From Paracoccus seriniphilus (GTDB taxonomy: Bacteria; Pseudomonadota; Alphaproteobacteria; Rhodobacterales; Rhodobacteraceae), in the NCBI RefSeq assembly GCF_028553745.1, contig NZ_CP067129.1, forward strand, positions 77,001-141,000: a DNA stretch of 64,000 nucleotides, given 5' to 3'. Positions within the stretch are counted from its first letter, which is position 1. Every line of letters starts with the position of its first letter. Of the stretch, positions 9,157-18,412 are shown piece by piece. The notes under the pieces are model-generated. The model had not been told where the DNA came from, searched no databases, and was given only the letters and a program-made list of their open reading frames with translations. The translations under genes and the position numbers were made by a program.

Positions 9157-11106
9157 TCAGGGCACTTTGTGTTTGGCGATTGCGTGAGGCTCAGTCGTCA
9201 AGCCTTCGGCCAGTTTCCACAGGCGGATGGCCATCATGGTTTCCGGATCGGGACTTCGAAGCGGGCGGTAGATGTCCTTTGCCTCGGAAAACAGTTCTTC
9301 CCAGGCAGCGTAAATGACGTCATTGCGAAGATCCGACAGGAAATGCTGGCGTGCAGCGGCCCCCATCCGATGGCGGGTCTTGTCATCCGACATCAGGCTT
9401 CGCAAAGCGGCGGCAATCGTGTTCGGATCGTCATCCTTGCAAAGCCCTCCTGTCTTGCCATCAACGATCCTGGCGCGCGCACCTGCAGAGGCGCGGATAC
9501 CGACGACAGGCAGCCCATGCGCCATGGCTTCACACAGTTCCATCCCGAAACCTTCGGATACCGAGGGTGATACGAACAGATCCGCGCCGGCATAGAGCGC
9601 AGCGATATCCTCGTTTTCATCGACAAGATCGATACGCTCGGCCAGATCCAGTTCCCATATCCGCGCAACGAGATGGGACTTCACCGGGCCGGTTCCGACA
9701 ATCTGCAAGCGCCACTGCGGGAAATCCTGCGCCAGCCCTGCAAATGCTTCGACCAAACGAAGCTGGTTCTGGACAGGCACCAGCCGGGCGACCGCCAGCA
9801 GGATACGATCTTCGCCTTCCCAATCGGCGGCTGCGGCCAGCGGATCGGGCTCGTGAAGCGCCGGGACAATCAGGCGCGCCTTGCGCTGCAGCGCCGGGGG
9901 CAGAATCCTGATGGATTCGGGATGCGACAGATGGATCAGCGTTGCGCCGCCCATTGCCACGGCGCGGTCGCCGGTCAGAGGTCTTGCGATGCCGTCGCGA
10001 CAGCGCGGATCTCCATGTTCGGACAGCACCAGCGGCAGACCAAGCCTGTGGGCGCAGCGGAGATAGCGCAGCACGAAGCGATTCATCTGCAGTCCAACCA
10101 GCAGGTCCAGATCGTGACTGGCAATCTCGATGGCGATACGATCATCGGCGGACTCGTCATCGGCCTCGGGCAGATGCACCAGCGTGATGCGATCATCCAG
10201 TGGCCAGCGCGACGGTGCCTGCTTGTCGTCAAAGGTGAAGACAGTGACCTCATGGCCTCGCGCGGCCATGGCATTGGCCATCATCTGACCGACATTCTCG
10301 GCGTTTCCCTGCCCTATCGTGATCCAGGGCAGGAACAGGCCGATCTTCATGGATGCAACGGGCGGAGGGTTGGCAAGCTCCTTGCGGGCCACAGGGATCT
10401 GTCGCGGAACCTGGTTCCACAGCCAGTTGACCGCGCGCCGCCGCCCTTCAAAACCCTGCGCCGCCGGAAACCCCTTTGGAAAACGCCCTGCGTCGGACAG
10501 GATCTCGATATCGCCATTGGCGCGGCGCAGGGAACCGGCGGGCAGCGGACCCGGCCCGCGCCGGACCATGCCGAAGATGTTGTAGCCGTGATGGATGAAC
10601 CGTCCTTCCGCCAAGCCAAAGCCCGCATCCGCCAGCACATACATCAACATTCCGACGTTCCAGCCCGTATTCACGTGACCGCCAACGACCTGATCCTTGT
10701 AGGGAGGGACGGCGATGAACAGCCATCCGTCAGGTTTCAGAATGCGTCGGATTTCAGCCAGGGCCAGACCGGTATTCGAGACATGTTCCAGCACATGGGC
10801 ACACCAGATGGCGTCGAACTCGCCGTCGCGGAACTGATGCGCATCGCAGATATCCACATCCGGCAGAACACGGATGCTTTCGGGCAGGGGCTCGTCCTGC
10901 AGATAGGCCTCCATGTTATAGCCCGTCGCGGTCACATCCCAACCGGCCTGATCGAAATGCCGGGCAGCAATCCCCGAGCCGGTCCCAAGGTCCAGAATGC
11001 GGCCACATGCAGGAAATGTGGCAATGACTTCCTGAACCAGATCGACCTGTCCGGGAATGGAGATCGTCACAGGATGCATGGGCACCGAAAGCTCTTCTGT
11101 ATTCAT
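9157..11106 (-). CDS. SAM methyltransferase fused to GT4 glycosyltransferase
   Basis: A 649-residue two-domain protein. Residues about 15-190 are a class I SAM methyltransferase: ILDLGTGSGIAARHF is motif I, and FDAIWCAHVLEHVSNTGLAL is the methyltransferase-11 acid loop. Residues about 252-620 are a GT-B glycosyltransferase of family 4: KIGLFLPWITIGQGNAENVG starts the N-lobe, VARLVPVQNQLRLVEAFAGL the C-lobe, and FVSPSVSEGFGMELCEAMAHG is the EX7E nucleotide-sugar motif. It is first in a two-gene unit with the KpsC-like fusion. It probably adds and methylates a sugar in a surface polysaccharide. Substrates cannot be read. Confidence 0.83.
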   Translation of the reverse strand: MNTEELSVPMHPVTISIPGQVDLVQEVIATFPACGRILDLGTGSGIAARHFDQAGWDVTATGYNMEAYLQDEPLPESIRVLPDVDICDAHQFRDGEFDAIWCAHVLEHVSNTGLALAEIRRILKPDGWLFIAVPPYKDQVVGGHVNTGWNVGMLMYVLADAGFGLAEGRFIHHGYNIFGMVRRGPGPLPAGSLRRANGDIEILSDAGRFPKGFPAAQGFEGRRRAVNWLWNQVPRQIPVARKELANPPPVASMKIGLFLPWITIGQGNAENVGQMMANAMAARGHEVTVFTFDDKQAPSRWPLDDRITLVHLPEADDESADDRIAIEIASHDLDLLVGLQMNRFVLRYLRCAHRLGLPLVLSEHGDPRCRDGIARPLTGDRAVAMGGATLIHLSHPESIRILPPALQRKARLIVPALHEPDPLAAAADWEGEDRILLAVARLVPVQNQLRLVEAFAGLAQDFPQWRLQIVGTGPVKSHLVARIWELDLAERIDLVDENEDIAALYAGADLFVSPSVSEGFGMELCEAMAHGLPVVGIRASAGARARIVDGKTGGLCKDDDPNTIAAALRSLMSDDKTRHRMGAAARQHFLSDLRNDVIYAAWEELFSEAKDIYRPLRSPDPETMMAIRLWKLAEGLTTEPHAIAKHKVP

Positions 11107-11451
11107 GCATATACCTCCCGGTGGGTTCAGATTTCATCGGCGAGCAGGCAGCAGAACGATTCAACTACAAGAAGAACAACTATCTGTTCACCATCTGCGC
11201 CAACAACGGGCACGACTTCAATCAAGGATTGAGTCACCGCGTCGCTGCAGCGCGGCATTCAGCAATTTCCCGCTCTGAATGATGGCTATACTGGCGCGCT
11301 GCCCAAAGATTCAGCACACCGGCGACATCGCCATCGCGCGGTGGTCCACCCGACTTTTCTCGCTTGCGGCAGGACCCGGAATGCCAAGGATTTGATGCCC
11401 GATCAGGCTCTCTGTCCGTATCCACCTGCCGGACGGATCGAACGGCCCGGA
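11107..11451. other. Intergenic region, no supported gene
   Basis: This lies between the start of the methyltransferase-GT4 gene and the end of asd. It should hold the promoter of the polysaccharide pair. Short open frames are present on both strands, but none has a ribosome site plus a recognisable product. Confidence 0.5.
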
Positions 11452-11494
11452 TCAAAAGAAAACGGGCAGCAATGACATCCGTCGTGCTGCCCGT
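11452..11494 (-). terminator. Intrinsic terminator of asd
   Basis: Read on the minus strand, ACGGGCAGCA (11494-11485) pairs perfectly with TGCTGCCCGT (11471-11462). TTTTCTTTT follows. The 10-bp stem and U-rich tail lie 25 bp past the asd stop. Confidence 0.85.
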
Positions 11495-11518
11495 CGTTCT
11501 GACGATTTTTCTGGCCAA

Positions 11519-12541
11519 TCAGCCTTTTTTCAGGACACGATTGCCCAGAAGTTCCGCGATCTGCACGGCGTTCAGCGCCGCGCCCTTGCGCAGGTTGTCG
11601 CTGACGCACCAGATGTTCAGACCATTTTCGATCGTGCCATCCTGACGAATACGGCTGATGAAGGTGGCGAAATCGCCGACGCATTCAACCGGCGTCGTGT
11701 AACCACCGGGTTCACGCTTGTCGACGACCATGATCCCCGGCGCTTCGCGCAGGATGTCACGGGCTTCATCTTCGTCCAGGAAATCCTCGAATTCGATATT
11801 GATCGCTTCGGAATGGCCGACAAAGACGGGAACGCGCACACAGGTTGCCGTTACCTTGATCGAGGCGTCGACGATCTTCTTGGTTTCGGCGACCATCTTC
11901 CATTCTTCCTTGGTCGATCCGTCTTCCATGAAGACATCGATCTGCGGAATCACGTTGAAGGCGATCTGTTTCTGGAACTTGTCAGGTGCGACTTCCTGAC
12001 CGGGGACATACATGCCCTTGGTCTGATTCCACAATTCGTCCATGCCATCCTTGCCGGAGCCGGACACCGACTGATAGGTCGAGACGACGACGCGTTTGAT
12101 GCGCGCACGGTCGTGCAACGGCTTCAGCGCGACAACCATCTGCGCGGTCGAGCAGTTGGGATTCGCGATGATGTTCTTGTTGGAATATTCCGTGATCGCC
12201 TCGGGGTTCACCTCGGGCACGATCAGCGGGATCTCGGGGTCATAACGATACAGCGAGCTGTTATCGATCACCACGCAGCCCGATTTGGCGGCGACAGGCG
12301 CATATTTCTTGGTCGCATCCGAGCCAATGGCAAACAGCGCCATGTCCCAGCCGGTAAAGTCGAACTGCTCGATATCCTGAATCTTCAGGGTCCGGTCACC
12401 AAAGCTGACCTCGGTCCCCTGGCTGCGGCGCGATGCCAGAACGGCAATCTCGTCCACCGGGAACTGGCGTTCGGCCAGGATATTCAGCATCTCGCGGCCC
12501 ACATTCCCCGTGGCGCCGGCAACAACGACTCTGTAGCCCAT
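11519..12541 (-). CDS. asd: Aspartate-semialdehyde dehydrogenase
   Basis: A 340-residue NADP-dependent enzyme that reduces 4-phospho-L-aspartate to L-aspartate 4-semialdehyde, the branch point to lysine/diaminopimelate, methionine and threonine. The N-terminus has the Rossmann glycine motif VVAGATGNVGREML. Catalytic Cys130 sits in IIANPNCSTAQM, and RVPVFVGHSEAINIEF carries the substrate-side histidine. The ATG at 12541 has a GGGAG ribosome site; the longer open frame upstream is not supported. dapB of the same lysine pathway is at the far end of this window, so the pathway is not clustered. Confidence 0.96.
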   Translation of the reverse strand: MGYRVVVAGATGNVGREMLNILAERQFPVDEIAVLASRRSQGTEVSFGDRTLKIQDIEQFDFTGWDMALFAIGSDATKKYAPVAAKSGCVVIDNSSLYRYDPEIPLIVPEVNPEAITEYSNKNIIANPNCSTAQMVVALKPLHDRARIKRVVVSTYQSVSGSGKDGMDELWNQTKGMYVPGQEVAPDKFQKQIAFNVIPQIDVFMEDGSTKEEWKMVAETKKIVDASIKVTATCVRVPVFVGHSEAINIEFEDFLDEDEARDILREAPGIMVVDKREPGGYTTPVECVGDFATFISRIRQDGTIENGLNIWCVSDNLRKGAALNAVQIAELLGNRVLKKG

Positions 12542-12623
12542 TGGGGACTCCCTTTTCCTGCAGTCGCTGGCGTTTAGCGCAACCAGGTCCGGGATGGAAG
12601 GGGCAGCCTGTGTCAGGGCAGCC

Positions 12624-13253
12624 TTATGCCCCGCCCCGTGCATGCAGGACCAGGCGGGCGTCACGGCGCAAGAGGTCATCGACCCAGGCGGCCTCGGCCT
12701 GAAAATCATGAGGCACCTGCGCGGCAGTCCGTTTGCCTGACAGGCTTTGGCTGGCAAAGAAATCGAACCCGTAGAGCGACAGCTTCTTCAGGCGCGAGCG
12801 CATCAGCAGGTCGATCATCATCGCCCCGGTCGTGGGCGGCGCGGCAAGACGGTCCCCAAGGGCACGATAAGCCTCCAGCGGGTGCAGATAGAAGCCGGGC
12901 GAGGAGGCGCTGGACCAGTCCAGCCGCTTGCGTTTGGGTGACATCCACAGAATGCGTCCGGGCGCGATGCGCGCGCGATCGGCAGCGGACAACCGCGTGG
13001 CCAGCGCCAGCCAGTCGGTGCGGGTCCCGTGGCTGACCGGACCGGGCATCGGGGCGCGATTGATCCGCACCACCCGGTCGGCCGCGTCGATCTCGTCCCC
13101 CTGACTGCCTTGGGCCAATGCCCGCGCATTGCCGACCAGCGCGACCGAACGATCGGTCAGATCATCCAGCAGCTCCGCCGTCGAAACAGACAGGCGGGCC
13201 AATGCGGCCTCATTGCGCATCAGCCGCGCCGTATAGAAGCCCAGCCGCGTCAC
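12624..13253 (-). CDS. Glycosyltransferase family 29 (sialyltransferase-like) protein
   Basis: A 209-residue protein resembling bacterial members of CAZy GT29. The N-terminal part has SVALVGNARALAQGSQGDEID followed by ADRVVRINRAP, which corresponds to the sialylmotif L region of eukaryotic sialyltransferases. A later TTGAMMIDLLM and LSLYGFDFF correspond to motif S. It is short for the family and has no signal anchor, so it should be cytoplasmic. Its start overlaps the GT4 stop by 4 bp (ATGA), so the two are translationally coupled. Whether it transfers sialic acid or another nonulosonate is open. Confidence 0.65.
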   Translation of the reverse strand: MTRLGFYTARLMRNEAALARLSVSTAELLDDLTDRSVALVGNARALAQGSQGDEIDAADRVVRINRAPMPGPVSHGTRTDWLALATRLSAADRARIAPGRILWMSPKRKRLDWSSASSPGFYLHPLEAYRALGDRLAAPPTTGAMMIDLLMRSRLKKLSLYGFDFFASQSLSGKRTAAQVPHDFQAEAAWVDDLLRRDARLVLHARGGA

Positions 13254-14302
13254 GTCTGCGCCAGCAGATCGCGATAGACCTGCACCAAGGCGCGGGCCTC
13301 GGTCTGAATGCTGTGATTGTCCTCGACATGGGTCCGGGCGTCGCGCCCCGCCTGCTGCCGGGCGGCGTCATCATCCAGCCAGTGGCGCAGGGCATCAGCC
13401 AGTGCATCCAGATCGCCGGTTTCGACAATGCTGCCGGTGCGGCCATCCGCGATGATGGCCTCATAGGCGCCCACGCGCGAGCCGATCGCGGGAACGCCAC
13501 AGGCCATGGCCTCCAGCGGGGTCAGGCCGAAGCCTTCCCATCTGGCGGGCGCAGCGAACAGGTCGAGCGCCTGATAATGCTGCACGACCCGCTCCCACGG
13601 CAGCTCCCCCAGAAATCTTATCCGCTCCTGCAGCCCCGCAGCATTGATACGGTCCTGCAGATCGTCGGCAAATGCGCGATTGTCCGCAGTGATCCGGCCG
13701 GTGAAGATGATCTGGGCACGGGGCCGGTCGGGCAGCAGGCGCAGCCCCGCTTTCACCAGCAGATCCACACCCTTCTGTTCGCGCACGCGGCCAAAACAGC
13801 CGATCAGAACCGCATCCGGATCCAGTCCCAGCTGGCGGCGCAATGCGGCGCGGTTGTTGGCGGGACGAAAGATTTCCGTGTCAACACCATGCATGACCAC
13901 CTTGGCCGGACGCTCAAGATAGCTGGCGGCCTGCGGGGTGGTGGCAACCAAGGCCTCCTGCTGCCGGATCAGCCAGCGGGTAAAGCCGGTATGGTGACGC
14001 TGCGCAGCCGAGGTGAACATCAGCCGGAACTTGCGGCGCAGGATACGGCGCAGGATCAGGCCAAGCGCCATCTCGGTGTTGCGGCGGGCATGCCAGACGC
14101 GCCAGCGGTCGCGCGGCAGTGTCGCAGCGCGCAGCAGCGGGATATGGGGCACCTCGGGCGGCAGGCCCGGCCCGGTGGCGCGAATGGGGATCATCGCGGC
14201 CTGAACCGGGATCAGCCGGACCACCGTCGCCGTCACGCCCGACAGGCGGCGTTTCAGATTGGGCGCGATCACAAGAGGCGTGTCGGTCGGGTTCTCAGCC
14301 AT
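13250..14302 (-). CDS. Glycosyltransferase family 4
   Basis: A 350-residue GT-B enzyme. The C-terminal lobe opens with LIGCFGRVREQKGVDLLVKA, the typical GT4 substrate-lobe motif. LFAAPARWEGFGLTPLEAMACG is the EX7E donor-binding motif, followed by GVPAIGSRVGAYEAII. The N-lobe starts PLVIAPNLKRRLSGVTATVV, a pattern shared with Rhodobacterales lipopolysaccharide-core glycosyltransferases. It overlaps the upstream MFS gene by 8 bp and the GT29-like gene by 4 bp, so the three form one operon, probably for lipopolysaccharide or capsule sugar addition. Confidence 0.85.
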   Translation of the reverse strand: MAENPTDTPLVIAPNLKRRLSGVTATVVRLIPVQAAMIPIRATGPGLPPEVPHIPLLRAATLPRDRWRVWHARRNTEMALGLILRRILRRKFRLMFTSAAQRHHTGFTRWLIRQQEALVATTPQAASYLERPAKVVMHGVDTEIFRPANNRAALRRQLGLDPDAVLIGCFGRVREQKGVDLLVKAGLRLLPDRPRAQIIFTGRITADNRAFADDLQDRINAAGLQERIRFLGELPWERVVQHYQALDLFAAPARWEGFGLTPLEAMACGVPAIGSRVGAYEAIIADGRTGSIVETGDLDALADALRHWLDDDAARQQAGRDARTHVEDNHSIQTEARALVQVYRDLLAQT

Positions 14303-15485
14303 TTTCGGCCTCCGGCGTCAGAAAATACAGGGCGAACCCGACCGCCAGAGGGATCAGGAAGAACAACCACAACATAGCGAAGGCCTGCGCCGGAGGGTAG
14401 GTCGCGCTTGCTGCACCATAGATCGGGCGCGAGGCGAACTGCATGACGCCGACCCCGCCGATTGAGAACATGTTCAGAAAGGTGACACCGCGTCCGACCA
14501 GATGCCGGGGCAGAAAGGACCGTCCATGCGCCATCAACAGCGGATAAGCCGCCCCCGACAGGCCCACAAGCGTCAGCAACAAGGTCGAAATGCCGATCCC
14601 GACATCGGGAAACGCCCAGAGAATGACCATGACCAGCACCGTGCAGGCCGTCGAGATCAGCACCGTGCGCCGCAGGCTGCCTACCAGCTTGACGGCGGGA
14701 CCGACCAGAAAATTGCCGATCACCATCGCCAGCCCCATGGCCAGCGTGGCCCGGCCGATGCTTTCGGGATCAGCGCCATAGACCTGTTCCAGATAGGGCG
14801 CGGCCCATAGGCCACGGATCGCCGCCGAGGCGGCATAATTGCAGAAGAACAGTGGCAGAATGAACCACAGCGCCCGCAGGCGCAGGATCTGTGCAATCGA
14901 GCCTTTCGGCTGATCGGCCTCCAGCGGTTCGGGATCGCGCACAAGGATCAGCACTGTCGCGGCAACCGCCAGGGTCACTGCAGCCAGCCCCCACAGCGTC
15001 GCCCGCCAGCCGGCAGCCTCGATCAGCCAGACGAGCGGCGCGGCTCCCAGGATATTGCCAAGCGAGCCGAAGCCGACGACGATTCCCGCCAGCGCACTGA
15101 AGGAAGCCGGCGGATATTCCCGGGCCAGAATATAATATGGCCCCATCAGGGCGGGCGAACAGCCAATGCCCAACAGCGTCATGGCGACATGCAGGTGCCA
15201 GGGCGCCGTGGCCAGCGCAAAGACCATCGCCCCCAGCGCGCCGCCGACACCCAGCGCTGCCGCCACGGTCCGGCGCGGCCCGAACCGGTCCAACGCCCAG
15301 CCCACCGGCATCTGCATCACCGCGAAAGAGATGAACCACAACCCCGATGACACCGCCAGATCGCCGGGCGTCGCGCCCAGTTCAGCGCTCAGGACCGGGG
15401 CCAGAACTGCCAAGAACGCGCGATAGAACTGGCTGAGCGTGTAACCCAGCGTCAGGCTTATCAGCCCGGCGGACAATGCTGGCAT
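14295..15485 (-). CDS. Major facilitator superfamily transporter
   Basis: A 396-residue membrane protein with about twelve hydrophobic segments. The loop between segments 2 and 3 reads GWALDRFGPRRTVAAA, the MFS signature (GxxxDRxGRR-like). The N-terminal segment GLISLTLGYTLSQFYRAFLAVLA is typical of the anion/sugar-phosphate side of the superfamily. The start is set at the ATG at 15485, where the first membrane segment begins; the upstream 35 codons are polar and unsupported. It is first gene of an operon with GT4 and GT29-like genes. The substrate is unknown. Confidence 0.85.
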   Translation of the reverse strand: MPALSAGLISLTLGYTLSQFYRAFLAVLAPVLSAELGATPGDLAVSSGLWFISFAVMQMPVGWALDRFGPRRTVAAALGVGGALGAMVFALATAPWHLHVAMTLLGIGCSPALMGPYYILAREYPPASFSALAGIVVGFGSLGNILGAAPLVWLIEAAGWRATLWGLAAVTLAVAATVLILVRDPEPLEADQPKGSIAQILRLRALWFILPLFFCNYAASAAIRGLWAAPYLEQVYGADPESIGRATLAMGLAMVIGNFLVGPAVKLVGSLRRTVLISTACTVLVMVILWAFPDVGIGISTLLLTLVGLSGAAYPLLMAHGRSFLPRHLVGRGVTFLNMFSIGGVGVMQFASRPIYGAASATYPPAQAFAMLWLFFLIPLAVGFALYFLTPEAENG

Positions 15486-15552
15486 GATGCGCGACCTCCC
15501 CTTGTGGCGCGGGCAAGCTGCGCCATGGCGCGGTCCGGTGCAAGGCTGGAGT

Positions 15553-15978
15553 TCAGTCCGCTTCCGCTGCCTGTGGCCGGGTTGCGCCACCCATCCCGAC
15601 CAGCTGCGCGATCAGCGGTGCGACCTTGGGGCCCAGGCGCTCACAGGCGCCGGGATCGTCAAGCAGTTCATAGGCTGGGGCGCGGAATTCCCGCTCGAAT
15701 CCTACCGGGTCCAGTTCAAGCTTCTCGGCCAGCAATTCCCCGGTGCCGGTCAGCAGCGTCCATTCCCCGTCGGTGATGGCATAATCGCCGCAGTTCGAGC
15801 CGATGATATCCGCCTCGACGACCCGCACGGTCAGGGCCTGCGCCTGATCCCGGGACAAACCCGAAACATCGGGCAGCGGCACCACCAGCCGGTCCTGTCC
15901 AAACGAGGCATCCGCCGTTGCAAGCAGCAGCGTTGCACCGGCGATCGTCGCGACCATGAGGGCATCCAGCAGTTTCAT
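15553..15978 (-). CDS. Hypothetical exported protein
   Basis: A 141-residue protein with an N-terminal signal peptide (MKLLDALMVATIAGATLLLA, cleavage probably near DASFG). The mature part has two cysteines (GSNCGDY and DPGACERLG) that could form a disulfide in the periplasm, and ends in an Ala-rich tail. I do not recognise the family. It is monocistronic between the MFS operon and leuB, transcribed away from leuB. The start is chosen at the signal peptide; the ORF continues 38 codons upstream without support. Confidence 0.6.
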   Translation of the reverse strand: MKLLDALMVATIAGATLLLATADASFGQDRLVVPLPDVSGLSRDQAQALTVRVVEADIIGSNCGDYAITDGEWTLLTGTGELLAEKLELDPVGFEREFRAPAYELLDDPGACERLGPKVAPLIAQLVGMGGATRPQAAEAD

Positions 15979-16124
15979 CGCATATCCAGTCAGTCCTTCG
16001 CGCCGCCATCGGGCATGAAGCCGGCCCGAGGTGCAAACCAAATCAACGTGAGCTTGACCCGCTTGCGGCCCGGGTCTAACCCCACATCCCATCAGCCAAT
16101 CGCGCGACCCGAGGGAGATTTCGC

Positions 16125-17249
16125 ATGTCCGACGCCTATTCGCTTCTTATTCTGCCGGGTGACGGCATCGGCCCGGAAGTCATGACTGAGGTGGTCAAGG
16201 TCATTGACTGGTTCCAGGCCAACCGCGGCATGAGCTTTGACGTCAGCCACGATCTGGTCGGCGGATCGGCCTATGATGTGCATGGCGTCCCCCTTGCGGA
16301 TGAGACGATGGCCAAGGCGCAGGCCGTCGATGCAGTCCTTCTGGGCGCGGTCGGCGGCCCGAAATATGACAATCTGGATTTCAGCGTCAAACCCGAACGC
16401 GGCCTGCTGCGCCTGCGCAAGGAAATGGATCTCTTCGCCAATCTGCGTCCTGCGCAATGCTTTGATGCGCTTGCCGATTTCTCGTCGCTGAAACGCGATG
16501 TGGTCGCGGGACTGGATATCCTGATCGTGCGCGAACTGACCTCGGGAATCTATTTCGGCGAGCCCCGCGGCATCCATGACGACGACAACAATCCCGACAA
16601 TGAAGGCGGGCGCGTCGGCATCAACACCCAACGCTATACCAGCGGAGAGATCCGGCGCGTCGCACGCTCGGCCTTTGAACTGGCGCGGCGCCGCGGCAAC
16701 CGGGTCTGCTCGATGGAAAAGGCCAATGTCATGGAATCCGGTATCCTTTGGCGCGAAGAGGTCCAATGGGTGCATGACAACGAATATCCCGATGTCGAAC
16801 TGTCGCATATGTATGCCGACAATGGCGCCATGCAGCTGGTCCGCCGCCCGCAACAATTCGATGTGATCGTGACCGACAACCTGTTCGGGGACATCCTGTC
16901 CGACGCGGCCGCCATGTTGACCGGCAGCCTTGGCATGCTGCCCTCGGCCAGCCTTGGCGCGCCGATGGCCAATGGCCGTCCCAAGGCCCTGTATGAACCC
17001 GTGCATGGGTCTGCTCCCGATATTGCCGGTCAGGGCAAGGCCAACCCGATTGCCTGCATCCTCAGCTTTGCCATGGCGCTGCGCTATTCCTTTGATCAGG
17101 GCGATGCCGCTGCCGAACTGGAACGTGCCGTGGAACAGGTTCTGGCCGATGGCGTACGCACGCCCGACCTGATGGGGGCCGAGGGCGGCACGCCGGTCTC
17201 GACCGCCGAAATGGGCGACAAGATCATCGCCGCATTGTCTGCCGCCTGA
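16125..17249 (+). CDS. leuB: 3-isopropylmalate dehydrogenase
   Basis: A 374-residue NAD-dependent enzyme of leucine synthesis, oxidising and decarboxylating 3-isopropylmalate. The start [13 protein letters not shown] is the family N-terminus. [19 protein letters not shown] holds the substrate-binding arginines. The signature [20 protein letters not shown] gives the metal-binding aspartates, and the adenine-side loop is [27 protein letters not shown] ribosome site precedes the ATG. The gene stands alone, without leuC/leuD next to it. Confidence 0.97.
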   Translation: MSDAYSLLILPGDGIGPEVMTEVVKVIDWFQANRGMSFDVSHDLVGGSAYDVHGVPLADETMAKAQAVDAVLLGAVGGPKYDNLDFSVKPERGLLRLRKEMDLFANLRPAQCFDALADFSSLKRDVVAGLDILIVRELTSGIYFGEPRGIHDDDNNPDNEGGRVGINTQRYTSGEIRRVARSAFELARRRGNRVCSMEKANVMESGILWREEVQWVHDNEYPDVELSHMYADNGAMQLVRRPQQFDVIVTDNLFGDILSDAAAMLTGSLGMLPSASLGAPMANGRPKALYEPVHGSAPDIAGQGKANPIACILSFAMALRYSFDQGDAAAELERAVEQVLADGVRTPDLMGAEGGTPVSTAEMGDKIIAALSAA

Positions 17250-17258
17250 TCACCTTCC

Positions 17259-17283
17259 TGCGGCGACCCTCACGGTCGCCGCA
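17259..17283 (+). terminator. Strong hairpin after leuB
   Basis: TGCGGCGACC (17259-17268) pairs perfectly with GGTCGCCGCA (17274-17283) over a 5-nt loop, 10 bp past the leuB stop. No T-run follows, so it may be a 3'-end stabiliser or a weak terminator. Confidence 0.45.
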
Positions 17284-17325
17284 ATCACAGCACATCGGGC
17301 CAGCACCGACCCAAAAGGCCGCCAC

Positions 17326-18333
17326 ATGAAATACACCACCGCCCTGCTTACCGCATTGCTTGCCTCCCCCCTTGCCGCCATGGCGCAGGATGTGACGGCC
17401 CCCAAGATTCTGGTCATCACGATGTTCGACGGGGAAACCCGGCCATGGCTGGACAATCTGGACCTGTCGAAAACGGTGGCAATCGCCGGGCTACCGGAAT
17501 CCGCACCCGCGCTGTCCTGCAATGACGACCTTTGCGTGATGACCACGACCATGGGCTTTGGCAATGCCGCCAGCTCGGTCGCGGCTGTCGCACTGAGCGA
17601 CAAGGTCGACCTGTCCGGCAGCTATATCCTGATCGCCGGCATTGCCGGGGTAGACCCCGAACTGGGCACGCTGGGATCGGCACATTGGGCGCGCCAGGTT
17701 CTGGATGGTGGCCTGATGCATTACATTGATGCGCGCGAGATCCCGCAGGACTGGGCGAGTGGCTGGCTTAAGCTGGGAACATCGCAACCCGGCCAGGACG
17801 GCGGCTGGACGGCTGGAACCGAAGTGTTCGCCCTGAATGCCGATCTGGCCGAGCGGGCCTTTCAACTGACCCGCGATGTCGAACTGGCCGATTCCGAACG
17901 CGCCAGGGAATATCGCGCCGCCTACAGCCAGACCGCTGCGCAGGGGGATCCCTTTGTGAGCCTCTGCGACACGGTCTCGGCCGACACCTATTGGCACGGA
18001 AAGATCGCCGCCGAGATGATCGAGAATCACGTCGCACAGCTAAGCGCGGGCAAGGCCGAATATTGCACCTCGCAGATGGAAGACAATGCCACGCTGACTG
18101 CGCTGTCGCGCGCCGCCACCGCCGGTCGGGTCGATCTCGACCGGATCGCCGTTCTGCGCACCGCCTCGAATTTCGACCGCCAGCACGACGGCCAGACGGC
18201 AGCGGAATCGCTGGGGGCGAATTCCGGTGGCTTTGGCCCGGCAACGGAAAATGCATTCCGGGTCGGCAATACCTTTGCACAGGCCGTGATTGCAAATTGG
18301 GATGACTGGAAAGACGGCGTCCCTGCCAAATAG
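17326..18333 (+). CDS. Purine nucleoside permease (NUP) family secreted protein
   Basis: A 335-residue protein with a clear signal peptide (MKYTTALLTALLASPLAAMA then Q). The mature part matches PF06516, named after Candida albicans NUP but found widely in bacteria: PKILVITMFDGETRPWL at the start, TTTMGFGNAASSVAAVAL, SYILIAGIAGVDPELGTLGS, and AVLRTASNFDR near the end. The fold resembles nucleoside phosphorylases, so periplasmic nucleoside binding or cleavage is as likely as transport; no membrane segments follow the signal. It is a single gene between leuB and a DMT transporter. Confidence 0.82.
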   Translation: MKYTTALLTALLASPLAAMAQDVTAPKILVITMFDGETRPWLDNLDLSKTVAIAGLPESAPALSCNDDLCVMTTTMGFGNAASSVAAVALSDKVDLSGSYILIAGIAGVDPELGTLGSAHWARQVLDGGLMHYIDAREIPQDWASGWLKLGTSQPGQDGGWTAGTEVFALNADLAERAFQLTRDVELADSERAREYRAAYSQTAAQGDPFVSLCDTVSADTYWHGKIAAEMIENHVAQLSAGKAEYCTSQMEDNATLTALSRAATAGRVDLDRIAVLRTASNFDRQHDGQTAAESLGANSGGFGPATENAFRVGNTFAQAVIANWDDWKDGVPAK

Positions 18334-18412
18334 TCGGCCCGCCCTGCAGTAAAAACTTGACAAAACGGTCCGTGGCTTCTGTGTTCGCGGTAACGGAGCA
18401 CAGGAGAGGCCG

